Below are positions 9,172 through 19,714 of a DNA stretch of 64,000 bases, piece by piece. How positions within the stretch are numbered: the first letter of the stretch is position 1; every line of letters starts with the position of its first letter. The stretch is from positions 13,392,501 through 13,456,500 of the forward strand of contig CM048845.1 in the NCBI GenBank assembly GCA_026545225.1, in the 5' to 3' direction. This stretch comes from Cornus controversa (taxonomy: Eukaryota; Streptophyta; Magnoliopsida; Cornales; Cornaceae). The translations under genes and the position numbers were made by a program. Below the pieces are notes generated by a model. That model had not been told where the DNA came from, searched no databases, and saw only the letters and a list, made by a program, of their open reading frames with translations.

Positions 9172-12100
9172 GTATGCTTAAAATCCTCATCTAACTCCAA
9201 GGACAAGTGGTTTCTTGATAGTGGTTGCTCAAGGCACATGACGGGAGATCGCTCCAAATTTTCTTCTCTCAAGCCTTATGATGGAGGAAACGTCATATTT
9301 GGAGACAACTCTAAAGGTAAAATTGTTGGCGTCGGGACCATAAGTATATCTTCTTCCTTATCTATTGATAATGTGTTTCTTGTTAATGGTTTAAAGCATA
9401 ACTTGTTTAGCATTAGTCAACTATGTGATAAAGGCTTTAATGTTGCATTTAGATCCGATCATTGCATTATTGAAAAAGATGGTCGTCAAATTTTCGTTGC
9501 ACATAGAAATGGTAATTTGTACACCATCCTTTTATGTGACTTGCTTGATCAAAATGTCAAATGCTTTATCTCCTCTAGTGACAATAGTTGGTTATGGCAT
9601 AGAAGATTAGGACACGCTAGCATGGACTTGATCTCAAAATTGTTCAAAAAGGACTTAGTCAAAGGCCTCCCAAAGACTAAGTTTGCTAAGGACAAAACTT
9701 GTGGTGCTTGCCAATTAGGCAAACAAATCAAGTCTTCCTTCAAAAGGAAGAAGGATATTACTACTTCAAGACCTTTGGAATTACTCCATATGGACCTCTT
9801 CGGTCCGGATAGAATTGCTAGCTTAGGAGGAAAATTTTATGCTTTTGTTATTGTAGATGATTTCACTAGGCTTACTTGGGTATTCTTCCTTGCTCATAAG
9901 AATGAGACTCATGTTATTTTTTCTAAGTTTTGTAGAAAAGTCCAAAATGAGAAAGAATGCAAGATTAAGAGCATTAGAAGTGATAGAGGTAGAGAATTTG
10001 ATAACCGAGATATTGAGAAATTTTGTGATGAAAACGGTTATGATCATAACTTCTCCGCTCCAAGAACTCCTCAACAAAATGGGGTCGTTGAGAGAAAAAA
10101 TAGATCCCTCCAAGAGATGGCTAGAACAATGCTCAATGAACATAAGTTGCCTAGATACTTTTGGGCCGAAGCCGTTAGCACCTCTTGCTATGTTTTAAAT
10201 AGAGTCATCATTAGAAAGAAACTTGATAAGATCCCCTATGAGCTTTGGAATGGTCATAAGCCAAATATAGGGTACTTCAAAGTCTTTGGGTGCAAATGTT
10301 TTGTGTTAAATGACAAGGACAACTTAGAAAAATTTGATGCTAAATCCGATGAAGGTGTTTTCCTAGGATACTCATCCAAAAGCAAAGCCTATAGAGTGTT
10401 CAACAAGAGAACCTTGGTGGTAGAAGAATCTATACATGTTGTTTTTGATGAATCTCTTTTACCTACCCCTAGGCAAGAATTGGATGATGAGGTAGTTGAG
10501 CTTGAAAAGAATGTTGATGGACTTTCACTTGTTGAAAAACCAAAAAAATCCACCATTGATGAGTCACAAGAAAATGCTTCTAATGAGGACATCACTCAAA
10601 ATGACATTCATGACTCTCTTCCAAAAGGTCAAAGAGTCATTCCTTATCATCCACTTGACCAAGTTATAGGTGATCCTTCAAAAGGTGTTAGCACTAGGTT
10701 CTCTCTTAGAGACATGTGTGATCATTTAGCCTTTGTATCTCAATTAGAGCCAAAGAACATCTTTGAGGCCAAAAATGATGAGTCATGAATTTTAGCTATG
10801 CAAGAAGAACTAAACCAATTTGAGAGAAATCAAGTTTGGAATTTAGTTCCTAGACCCAAAGATTAAACCGTCATAGGAACCAAATGGGTCTATAGAAATA
10901 AAAAGGATGAGTCGGGTGTTATAATTAGAAATGAGGCTAGATTAGTTGCCCAAGGTTTCAACCAAGAAGAAGGGATTAATTATGAGGAAACCTTCGCACC
11001 CGTTGCTAGATTAGAAGCAATTAGGATGTTACTTGCATATGCATCTCATAAGAACTTCAAGCTATTTCAAATGGATGTAAAAAGTGCTTTCTTGAATGGC
11101 TTCATAGAAGAAGAAGTCTATGTAGAACAACCACCGGGTTTTCAAAGTCATGACCTTCCAAACCATGTTTTTAAATTATCTAAAGCTTTGTATGGTTTGA
11201 AACAAGCTCCTAGAGCTTGGTATGAGAGGTTGAGTGGTTTTCTTCTAGAAAATGATTTTGTTAGAGGAAAAATCGACAATACCCTTTTTACAAAAATCAT
11301 TGATAAAAATTTGTTGATTGTTCAAATTTATGTTGATGATATCATCTTTGGATCAACAAATGAGAAGTTATGTAAACAATTTGCTTCAAACATGCAAAAT
11401 GAACTTGAAATGAGCATGATGGGTGAACTTAACTTCTTTCTAGGATTGCAAATCAAACAGTCATTGGATGGTATATTCATTTGCCAATTCAAATATGTTA
11501 AAGATTTGCTAAAGAAATTTGGCTTGGAGGACGCCAAACATGCAAAAACTCCTATGAGCAATTCCTCTAAACTTGATAAGGACGAAAAAGAAAAAGATGT
11601 TGACATCAAGAAATATAGAGGAATGATTGGAAGTCTTTTGTATTTAACGGCAAGTAGACCGGATATAATGTTTAGTGTTTGCTTATGTGCAAGATTTCAA
11701 TCATGTCCCAAAGAATCCCATTTAAGTGCCGTTAAACGTATTTTTAAATATTTGAGTGGTACTATTGACTTGGGACTTTGGTTTCCTAGGGATACATCTT
11801 TTGATCTCATAAGTTATTCGGATGCCGACTTTGTCAGATGTAAAATAGACAGAAAAAGCACAAGTGGCACTTGTCACTTCCTAGGACACTCATTAGTTTC
11901 ATGGTCAAGTAAGAAACAAAATTCGGTTGCTTTGTCAATGGCGGAAGCCGAATATGTGGCCGCCGGTAGTTGTTGTGCACAAACTCTCTATATTAAACAA
12001 CAACTTGAGGATTTTGGACTTACATTTGATCACATACCTATTAGATGTGACAATACGAGTGCGATATGTCTTTCCAAAAATCCCATTCAGCACTCTAGGA

Positions 12101-12321
12101 CTAAACATATTGAGATTAGGCACCACTTCTTGAGAGATCACGTGTCTAAAGGAGACATTGAGCTCATCTTTGTTAACACAGAGAAACAACTCGCAGATAT
12201 ACTCACAAAACCTCTCCAAGAAGATAGATTTTGCACCATTAGGAGAGAGATTGGCATGGCAAAGGAGAATGAAGTGTTCTTGACCTGTTCCTTAATTAAA
12301 TCACATCCCCAGCAACTTTGA
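9172..12321 (+). pseudogene. pol: Copia pol (protease-integrase-reverse transcriptase-RNase H) with two nonsense codons
   Basis: One continuous frame except for TGA at 10786-10788 and TAA at 10864-10866. Domains in order: aspartic protease WFLDSGCSRHMTGD (from 9208); integrase zinc-binding part (WLWHRRLGH, CGACQLGK) and DDE core (HMDLFGP, SDRGREFD, PRTPQQNGVVERKNR); reverse transcriptase with YVDD at 11329-11340; RNase H ([19 protein letters not shown]); ending at 12321. The TGA stands where a tryptophan codon would be expected (a single G-to-A change); the TAA lies in the following linker ([13 protein letters not shown]). Both precede the RT core. Relative to gag the frame is shifted by one, and upstream of 9172 it is closed by TAG at 9169, so either a frameshift mechanism or a mutation separates gag from pol. 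Confidence 0.92.
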
Positions 12322-12520
12322 GGCGCCTGGAAATCCACTTTGAGACGCCTCAAAGTCATCCCAGCAAGTTTGAGGCGCCTGGAAATCAACTTTGAGGCGC
12401 CTGGAAGTTACAGAATGTTTTATGACCATCCAAAGAGGTCTTTGAGGCGCCTGAAACCCAACTTTGAGGCGCCTGGAAATTTTGAGACTCCTCAAAGTCA
12501 AGTTTGAGACGCCTCAAAGT
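12316..12520. repeat. Internal array of AGGCGCCT palindromes before the extra ORF
   Basis: Six to eight copies of TTTGAGGCGCCTGGAAAT, TTTGAGACGCCTCAAAG and similar words, the same family as in the LTR. The array starts at the end of pol and stops about 190 bases before the start codon of the extra ORF. Between array and ORF are CATTTAAAAGG (about 12529-12539, TATA-like) and a long pyrimidine-rich leader, an arrangement that parallels the LTR promoter. Confidence 0.8.
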
Positions 12521-12712
12521 GTCGTTCCATTTAAAAGGGAGCCTGAAACCCTCATTTTGCGTATCCTCTCTTTCCAAAAACCTCAACAGCCGCAACCCCT
12601 GTTTGGGTCTCTCATTCTCTTCACTTTTCTTCTTCATTCTCTTGGCTTTTCCTCCTCATTTCTTTTCCATTTTCCTTCTCTCACACTCCCATCTATCCCA
12701 AACTCTTGAATC

Positions 12713-13951
12713 ATGCCTCCTCGTATCTTTGGTAAGAGAACCAAAAATCCTAATGCAGAGAGGCGTACCAAGGCTCGCCATGAAGGGGAATCTTCAACTC
12801 CCACACCTCCACCCATGGCTGCTCCAACCTTTCGTCTATTTGAATCTCCAGAATTCAAGAAGATCTATGACAAAGAATTTCTCGACAAGGAAGTGGCTAG
12901 AGGTAAGGTTGTTTCCAGAATTTTTTGTGAAGAAAATCATTTGAACACCTTCAAATTTTTTGATGATATTGGATGGGGTCATTTTGTCTCTATGGAGGAA
13001 CGTATGTACCCCAAATTAGTGCGAATCTTTTATGCACATTTGAGGGAAGAAGACAACTGTCATGAATTAACCTCTTTTGCAAATGGCATTTCCATCACAA
13101 TCACTAAAGAGAGGCTGAGAACCATTCTTGAAATTGATGAAGGGGATTTTCAGTTCTTCTCCACTCATTCTTGGGCTCATGTTCAAGGATTCGAACCTCT
13201 TGAAGCTATCCGACAAATGTGTGATAACCCCAATATCCAAAACATAAGTCATATCTTTGCATCCCAATTGACCTTGGAGGCTCGAATTCTTCATAATGTT
13301 ATTGGATATCTCATCTTGCCCAAATCAGGTAGTCGCACTGAAGTCACTTGCATGGAAGCATTCATTATTTGGTGTTTGCTTAACAAAAAGCGCCTAGACC
13401 TCTCTCACATTATCTATCACCATATGCTAGAGACTCGATCCTCTGCGACTCAATGCTATTATGCCTTACCTCTGACCAAGATTTTTCAATCCCATGGGGT
13501 GACTCTATCAAGTGAGCAATCTCGAGAAGTTGGTAATAGAGAAAGACTAAATCGAACCACTCTCTTGCTCATGAAACTCCAACAGAATGCTGATGGGTAC
13601 TGGTATGATCCAAGGAGAGAAAATTTTGCACCTGCTGAAGCTAATGAGGAACATGATGCTTCTAATGATGAAGAAGGAAGAGGACATGTCCATCTAAATG
13701 AGGATGCTCTGGCACCCATGGATGACAATGCCTCTCTTATACGTCAACTCATTTCTCGATACGACGAACACATCACAATTGCTCGACGCACCGAAGAAAA
13801 GGTTGATACTTTAAGAGCTGACTTTGACCATTTCCAACTTAGATATGAGGAAGAGGTAGAACTTACGGGGATGCAGCTGCTTGCTATTCAGGATGATATC
13901 ACAGTTATCCGAACTCAACCCCAGACTTCTCCCGCTCCTCATGATCCTTGA
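12713..13951 (+). CDS. Extra copia ORF (412 aa), 'putative plant transposon protein' type
   Basis: Intact ORF between pol and the 3' LTR, the position of the env-like gene in some Sireviruses. I see no signal peptide or clear membrane segment. The start (MPPRIFGKRTKN) is basic. Next come a Pro/Thr-rich linker (STPTPPPMAAPTF) and a globular part with FFDDIGWGHF, SFANGISITITKERLRTIL, ILHNVIGYLILPK and WCLLNKKRLDLSHIIYHHM. This resembles the domain I remember in Pfam as a putative plant transposon protein, common in retroelement-derived plant ORFs. The C-terminal third is acidic and then coiled-coil-like (HITIARRTEEKVDTLRADFD). Its function is unknown. It is more intact than pol, which carries two stops. 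Confidence 0.8.
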   Translation: MPPRIFGKRTKNPNAERRTKARHEGESSTPTPPPMAAPTFRLFESPEFKKIYDKEFLDKEVARGKVVSRIFCEENHLNTFKFFDDIGWGHFVSMEERMYPKLVRIFYAHLREEDNCHELTSFANGISITITKERLRTILEIDEGDFQFFSTHSWAHVQGFEPLEAIRQMCDNPNIQNISHIFASQLTLEARILHNVIGYLILPKSGSRTEVTCMEAFIIWCLLNKKRLDLSHIIYHHMLETRSSATQCYYALPLTKIFQSHGVTLSSEQSREVGNRERLNRTTLLLMKLQQNADGYWYDPRRENFAPAEANEEHDASNDEEGRGHVHLNEDALAPMDDNASLIRQLISRYDEHITIARRTEEKVDTLRADFDHFQLRYEEEVELTGMQLLAIQDDITVIRTQPQTSPAPHDP

Positions 13952-14700
13952 TGATGGCATCTCACCCTTTTTGATGAAGACAAAGGGGGAGAAGTATTTT
14001 GGTGTGTTGGGATTTTCTAGGATGTTTTGGGATGTTCTAGGGTAGTAGTAGTTGGATGGCAATGGCAATGTAGTAGAATTTTATTATCTTGGATATGATA
14101 GGATATTTGCATATGTATGGCTTTTGGCTTTGGATTTTTTTTTGGATATTATCTATGCCTAAATGCAAATTTCCTTTATGATGAATGAATTGCCAAATAT
14201 TCTGATTATATCTTGAATTGCTATATCTTGATCATTTTATGACTATGCTTGTGATTTCAATGATGATGGTATAATGATTAATGCATACATGTATTGCATT
14301 ATGAATGCTATGAGAATTCAATGATGAAACTTTGAAACCTGTGATTTTCTATGCATGAAGGAGGATGAGATTTACTTGATGAATTGTTGGTTGATTGATG
14401 GACTATTGGTTGAGTTGTGCACTTATAATGCTTATACATATGCAACTTTACCATTATGTGATGTTTTTGAATGAGAGCATATTGATAGGGGGAGAGTAAC
14501 ATGCTTATCTTGAATATCATTTGAAAAACTTTCTTTATGAACTCATATTGCACTTTACATGAGAAGTACAACTTTTTTAAAGAATGTGCTGATTTATTTA
14601 TATCTTAGATATTGTGTTCAAAGCGTGCATATTGATAGGGGGAGCATCTTAAAATGCTACTCCACATTTACCTAGAACACATCAATGTTTTGTCATCATC
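13952..14700 (+). other. Copia 3' untranslated spacer
   Basis: About 750 bases between the extra ORF and the 3' LTR. It contains several purine runs of the form GGGGGAG (13985, 14490 and 14640 regions) that look like extra polypurine tracts, with the phrase CATATTGATAGGGGGAG occurring twice (14478 and 14627 regions). No further coding region. Confidence 0.7.
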
Positions 14701-14714
14701 AAAAAGGGGGAGAT
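14701..14714 (+). other. Copia polypurine tract
   Basis: AAAAAGGGGGAGAT lies directly before the TG of the 3' LTR and is the expected plus-strand priming site. Confidence 0.85.
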
Positions 14715-16124
14715 TGTTGACCCAAAGGTTTCAACCTAAGGGCAATCTTGTAATTTTGATGATAACAAATCATTAATGATGTTTTGTACTAATTCCCAAT
14801 TTGAGTGATTGATTTTGAAGCTATGATGTTTATTCAAGAAAGCATTCACATTGAGGATGATGTCATGAAGAGGACAATGTCAAAGAAAGCATTCTATTGA
14901 AGAAGAAGGTGTTGCCCTAAGATTTAATGACAAAGGCCATTTTTGAATAAATGGGGTAGAAATAAGTTGGTGAGAGCTAGGAATTCATTGTCAAAGTTAT
15001 TTATGAATAACATGATTGAAGCTCAATTCTATGATAGGACCATGCATTCACAATCATTTCATTTCTTGGTCTCTAACTTACTTGAAATAGGTCTTGATAT
15101 TAATTTGATGAATTTCTAAGACCAAACAAGCTCAATGTCCTAACCTTTCCTTTGAATTTTGACTCTTTAAAGGTTAGAGGACTTTGAGGCGCCTCAAACT
15201 CAGTTTGAGCCACCTCAAAGTTACAGAAAAAAATTAAAGTTTTGAGAAGGCTTTTTGAGGCGCCTCAAACTCACTTTGAGCCACCTCAAACTCACTTCGA
15301 GCCACCTCAAACTAATTTTGAGCCACCTCAAACTCATTTCGAGCCACCTCAAAATATTTTGAGGCGCCTCAAACTGCACTTTGAGCCACCTCAAAATGCA
15401 CTTTGAGCCACCTCAAAGTTTATGAGACGCCTGAAACTCATTTTGAGTCGCCTCAAACATGCTGAATTCAAATCTAACGGATAGTTCAGTGCATTTAATG
15501 CCCTCAACTACCTTCCAACAGCTATAACTCAAAGGGGCTCTATATATATTGATGGCTCTGCATTTATTTCTTAATCTAACACTCTTGAGCTATTTTTGCT
15601 GAGCTAAATTCATTACATTCAATTCTCTATCATTCTCATTTATTAGACTTGAGCTTCAACTTGAGATTCATATACAATTACTAGTCTTGTGAGCTTCATT
15701 TTGAGATTCTATCTTTGAGAGATATATTCTTTGAGCTGTAAATCTTCTCCTCATTTATTGTAAAGGGTTGGTTGAACCCAAGAAGACTAAGTGGAGGACT
15801 TCACTTAGCAAGAGAAAGGAAGAAGCTTGTTAGCTTCATTGTAAAGGTTTGCTCTCCACCCGAAAGGAGAAGCCTTAGTGGATTTGGGGAAATCTCAAGA
15901 GGGATCTTGAGTCGTGGAGTAGGAGATTCCGAACCACGCTACATCTTGCGTCACTTGTGTTTGATTCTCTCTAACTCTCTCTTTTAATTCTTGTGCATCT
16001 ATTTTTCCTCATTTCACTAGTGCTTTTATTTTGACTTGTTCTTGATATTTATATTTGTGAAAAATTGTCATTGATTGTCATTGACCCTATTCACCCCCCC
16101 TCTAGGGTCAATTCTTGGGTAACA
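14715..16124 (+). repeat. Copia 3' LTR
   Basis: 1410 bp, TGTTGACCC...GGGTAACA, nearly identical to the 5' LTR and including the same palindrome array and TATA box. It is followed by GGATG, the target duplication, and then by the continuation of the gypsy LTR. Confidence 0.93.
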
Positions 16125-16984
16125 GGATGGATAAATGTTGAGTCCTTGGATATGAATGCTTGGGGTGTGATTGATCATGAGTATGATTTAATGCTTGTGA
16201 ATGATGTAGGTTCCTTTCTTGCATGATTTCAGAGTTGTATGAAATGATTATGATAGTAGAAGGGATTTAAAATGCCAAAAAATGGCCAATTGAATAGTTA
16301 CAAGATTTTCTACAGGTATATCAGTCTGGACACTTCTTCGATGCATCAAAATGCCCATTTCGATGCATCGAAATGCCCACTTAAATGCATTAAAAAACTT
16401 GTAAAATCTTGAGAAACCAAAAGTCCCGAGAGAGGTTTTTGAGCGATACTTGTGTGATGCATCGAATCTATAATGCATCAAAATCATCATTTTGATGCAT
16501 CAAAATCACCATTTCAATACATCAAAATCACTATTCACAGCATGCTCTGAAATTTGCCTAAAATTCAATCAGGCATAACTTCTTCGTTTTAAATTAAAAT
16601 TGAGTGTGATTTATTTTGAAATTGAGTATTTTTGAATCCTCTATCCAATGATGAGGGTTTCAATTTCAAGTTTCAGTCACACGAGGAGTTGAGTTCTGGA
16701 ATTGAGAAATTATGTAAGTGTGGCTTGATGTAGCACTTATGAGGTTGGTTGTGGTTGAGGTTGAGTTAGCATATCCATATGCAAGAAAAAAGTTAAGCTT
16801 TCGCAATATTTAAGAGTGAAGAGGGTTCATTAGGGATTAACAGATAAGTTCACCTTTGATTTTTAGAGAACGAAAATTGGGGCGTGACAACATAGTATCA
16901 GAGCATCGTACCATTGTAGTTGGACTGTGAATGATTAGCCCGAGCCACCATCGATTTTTGGAGAACGAAAATTGGGGCGTGACA
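16125..16984 (+). repeat. Gypsy 5' LTR, second part
   Basis: Continues the 5' LTR after the copia insertion and matches the 3' LTR from about 26228 to 27097. It includes a cluster of ATGCAT-centred words near 16337-16525 (full form TTTCGATGCATCGAAA). The closing phrase AACGAAAATTGGGGCGTGACA occurs twice, about 100 bases apart (ending at about 16889 and at 16984), each time followed by a primer-binding-site-like sequence. The 3' LTR shows the same doubling. Confidence 0.8.
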
Positions 16985-17004
16985 ACATAGTATCAGAGCA
17001 CTAG
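16985..17004 (+). other. Gypsy primer-binding site
   Basis: ACATAGTATCAGAGCACTAG follows the LTR end. TAGTATCAGAGC differs by one base from the initiator-Met tRNA site TGGTATCAGAGC. Confidence 0.7.
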
Positions 17005-17362
17005 GTTGGAACACCTAGGGATGACGGGTAATGGCCAAATCACGTATGGATTTGAAAGGGTTAGATCATGTATCTTTAGGTTAGAATACCTATGGATGAT
17101 GGGAAACGGTTGGACCACGTTTCGAGTTGAAGGGGACTTGATGATTTATAGGATTATGACTCCAAACTTATAATCCTAGATTTAATGTTGTAAGTGTAAG
17201 TTGAGACTAAGTGCATATTATATGAAAAAATTTATGTGTTTATTTGTTGAATTAACATGCTACTTTGAGGTAACTTAGCATGTTGTACGTGTATGAAATG
17301 AAATGGACAAGTGCATTCATGCTTTGAATTTCTAAGTACCTTTTTGTCATCTATATAGAAAG

Positions 17363-18300
17363 ATGCCACCAAGAAGAGCTCATGGAGGAGCACCGACAGT
17401 AGCTCCCATTGATGGAGAGCAATTTGTAGGCGACATGGTCACTACCATGCGGCAAATTACTAGGAAAACACAACGGGAAACTCAAGAGGAGACACAAGCT
17501 CCGCCAAGAGCAGCTCCTCCTAGCTGAATGATAATGGTGTTAGGACATGTTAAGAAACACAATCCACCGTCATATTCTGGGGGATCCGATCCTATAATAG
17601 CTAAGAGTTGGTTGGATGAGATTGTCACACTCTTCACCGTGCTTGAGATAGAGGAGGATTTGAAAGTAAAGGTGGCTACTCACTACCTTAAGGATGACGC
17701 CAAATGTTGGTGGAAATTCTTGGGGGACTATCATGATCTTGAGATGATGGAATAGGACACATTCCAAGTGTTTTTCTTCAAGAAATACTTTTTGGTAATG
17801 GTAAAGGACAACATGAGGAGAAAGTTCTTCAACTTGACTCAAGGTTTAATGACGATAATGGAGTATGAGACTAAATTTACCTCATTGGCTCGGTTTGTGA
17901 AAGAAAGGATTCCAACAGAAGAATTGAAGATCAAGCAGTTTATAAGAGGTCTCCGACCCTATTTAAGAGACAGAGTTTGAGTTTTAGGCTTGACAAGCTA
18001 TGCATTGGTAGTGGAGAGGACATTGGTGGCTGAGAAGCTCGGCAATGACAACCAAAGGATAAGGGAAACGAAGAACCAAACAAGGAGCATGGGATCCCTT
18101 CCGGACAATCGTGCTAGAAAGAGGCAAAGAGATGATGGGTCATTCTCACGGGAACAAAAAAGTCAATCAATAACATCTGTGCCTATACCTACTGGATTTT
18201 CCTGATCTAGGATAGTTTGTTTTAACTGTCATAAGCCTGGACACAGAATGACTGAGTGTGCGCAAGGACACGCTTCAATTGTTATCAAGTGGGGCATATA
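17363..18300 (+). pseudogene. gag: Gypsy gag, degenerate
   Basis: Starts MPPRRAHGGAP and runs through the retrotransposon gag core (PSYSGGSDPIIAKSWLDEI, KCWWKFLGDY, YETKFTSLARFV, FIRGLRPYLRD) to a zinc knuckle CFNCHKPGHRMTEC near 18218-18259. In-frame stops occur at about 17525, 17753, 17978 and 18203, and reading continues in the same or a shifted frame after each. Such stops are typical of an old plant gypsy copy; no function is expected. Confidence 0.85.
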
Positions 18301-18554
18301 AGTTGGGATTATCCACAGAAGAGGGTGCACAGGGTGAGATTGGTTCACAGCAGCGTCCGACACAGCCTACTACCTCACAGTCAGGTTATAAGGCATTGCC
18401 TCCACCACAGACGATGATGTTAGTTCAGAGTTCGCGAGCACCAGCTTGAGGAGCCATATCTAGCATTCCTAGTCAAAAATTTGCACATTGGTGTGTCAGA
18501 CAGTAGGGTCAAAGAGCACAGAGCCTTGCCTTCACTTTTGTTCCAATAAAGACC

Positions 18555-19709
18555 TTGGTAAGACCATTAGTGGTTCGAGGTATATTTCTTGTATCTAGCT
18601 CATGGGCTAGGATTTTAGTGGATTCAGATGCATCATATTCATTCATTTCATGTGCATTCGCTTGTGCTTTGGGGTTAGAGTTGTCATTCTTGAACTCGAT
18701 TTTATTCATTGATACACCAGTTGGTGGTAGAGTAACCTTGGGTAGTGTATGCCGATCTTGGAAGATCGAGATTTTGGGACATCGATTAGTGTTTGATTTC
18801 ATCCTACTCGATGTGACTAGCTTCGATGTGATTTTGGGTATGGATTGGCTATCGACCTATAGGGCCAGCATTGATTGTCATCAAAGAACAGTGACCTTGT
18901 ATACACCCCCTGGTGTTGGCATTTGTTTTGTAGGAGAACGAGATAACTTTTATCTGTCTTCTCCGTATGGTTCTAATGATCGAAAAGGACTTGGACATTT
19001 CTTAGCGAGCCTACTTGTGGATGGTGATGATGAGACACTTGGAGAAATTCCTCGTGTATTATGTGAGTTTATAGATGTATTTCTGGGGGACTTAACACAA
19101 TTGCCTCCAAAATAGAAAGTGGAGTTTGTTATAGATCATGCTCCAGGTACTGCGCCCATGTCTATGGCACCGTACTGAATGGCACCGGCTGAGTTGAAAT
19201 AGCTAAATGACCAATTGCAAGAGCTACTAGACAAGGGATTTGTGCGCCCTAGTACTTCACATTGGGGAGCTCCAGTTCTTTTTGCTAAGAAGAAAGACGA
19301 GTCTTTGTGGCTTTGCATTGACTATCGAAAGTTGAATCAGGTAACAATCAAGAATAAGTATCCTTTGCCACGGATAGACAACTTGTTCGACCAACTTATG
19401 GGTTCAAAATATTTCTCAAAGATAGACTTGAGATCAGACTATTATCAGTTGGGGATTAGAGAGGCGAAAGTTCAGAAAACCATTTTTCGCACACAATGGC
19501 ACTATGAGTTTTTAGTGATGCTGTTTGGTTTGACGAATGCACCGGCAGCACTCATGGACTTAATGAATTGAGTTTCAATGCTTACTTGGACATGTTTGTA
19601 GTTGTGTTCATTGATGACATCCTAGTGTACTCATCTTCGGAAAAGGAGCATGAGGGTCACTTAAGGATCGTGTTGCAGCTTCTAAGAGAACATCAATTGT
19701 ATACCAAAT
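18555..19709 (+). pseudogene. pol: Gypsy pol, protease and first half of reverse transcriptase
   Basis: Protease region reads ILVDSDASYSFIS where the family has DSGAS, so the catalytic-loop glycine is replaced by aspartate; DVILGMDWL follows. Reverse transcriptase motifs: [48 protein letters not shown] and, after a frame break near 19571, FIDDILVYS. It stops abruptly at [11 protein letters not shown], where a 2.7-kb sequence is inserted; the protein resumes at 22431. Confidence 0.88.
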
Positions 19710-19714
19710 ACGAG

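Larger units (their letters stand above)
5934..16124 (+). mobile_element. Ty1/copia Sirevirus-like retrotransposon, full length, 10.2 kb
   Basis: Complete element with TGTTGA...TAACA LTRs, flanked by a perfect 5-bp duplication GGATG (5929-5933 and 16125-16129). Layout: 5' LTR, PBS, gag, pol, palindromic repeat array, additional ORF, spacer, polypurine tract, 3' LTR. The order protease-integrase-reverse transcriptase-RNase H is that of copia. The large gag with two zinc knuckles and the extra ORF behind pol are Sirevirus (SIRE/Maximus) traits. The LTRs differ at only about two dozen positions by eye over 1.41 kb, so the insertion is fairly recent. Two nonsense codons in pol mean it cannot move on its own. 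Confidence 0.93.

Noticed and set aside
12713-13951. Envelope gene in the extra copia ORF
   Set aside because: Position fits, but no signal peptide or convincing membrane segment is visible, and the middle resembles the plant-transposon-protein domain.
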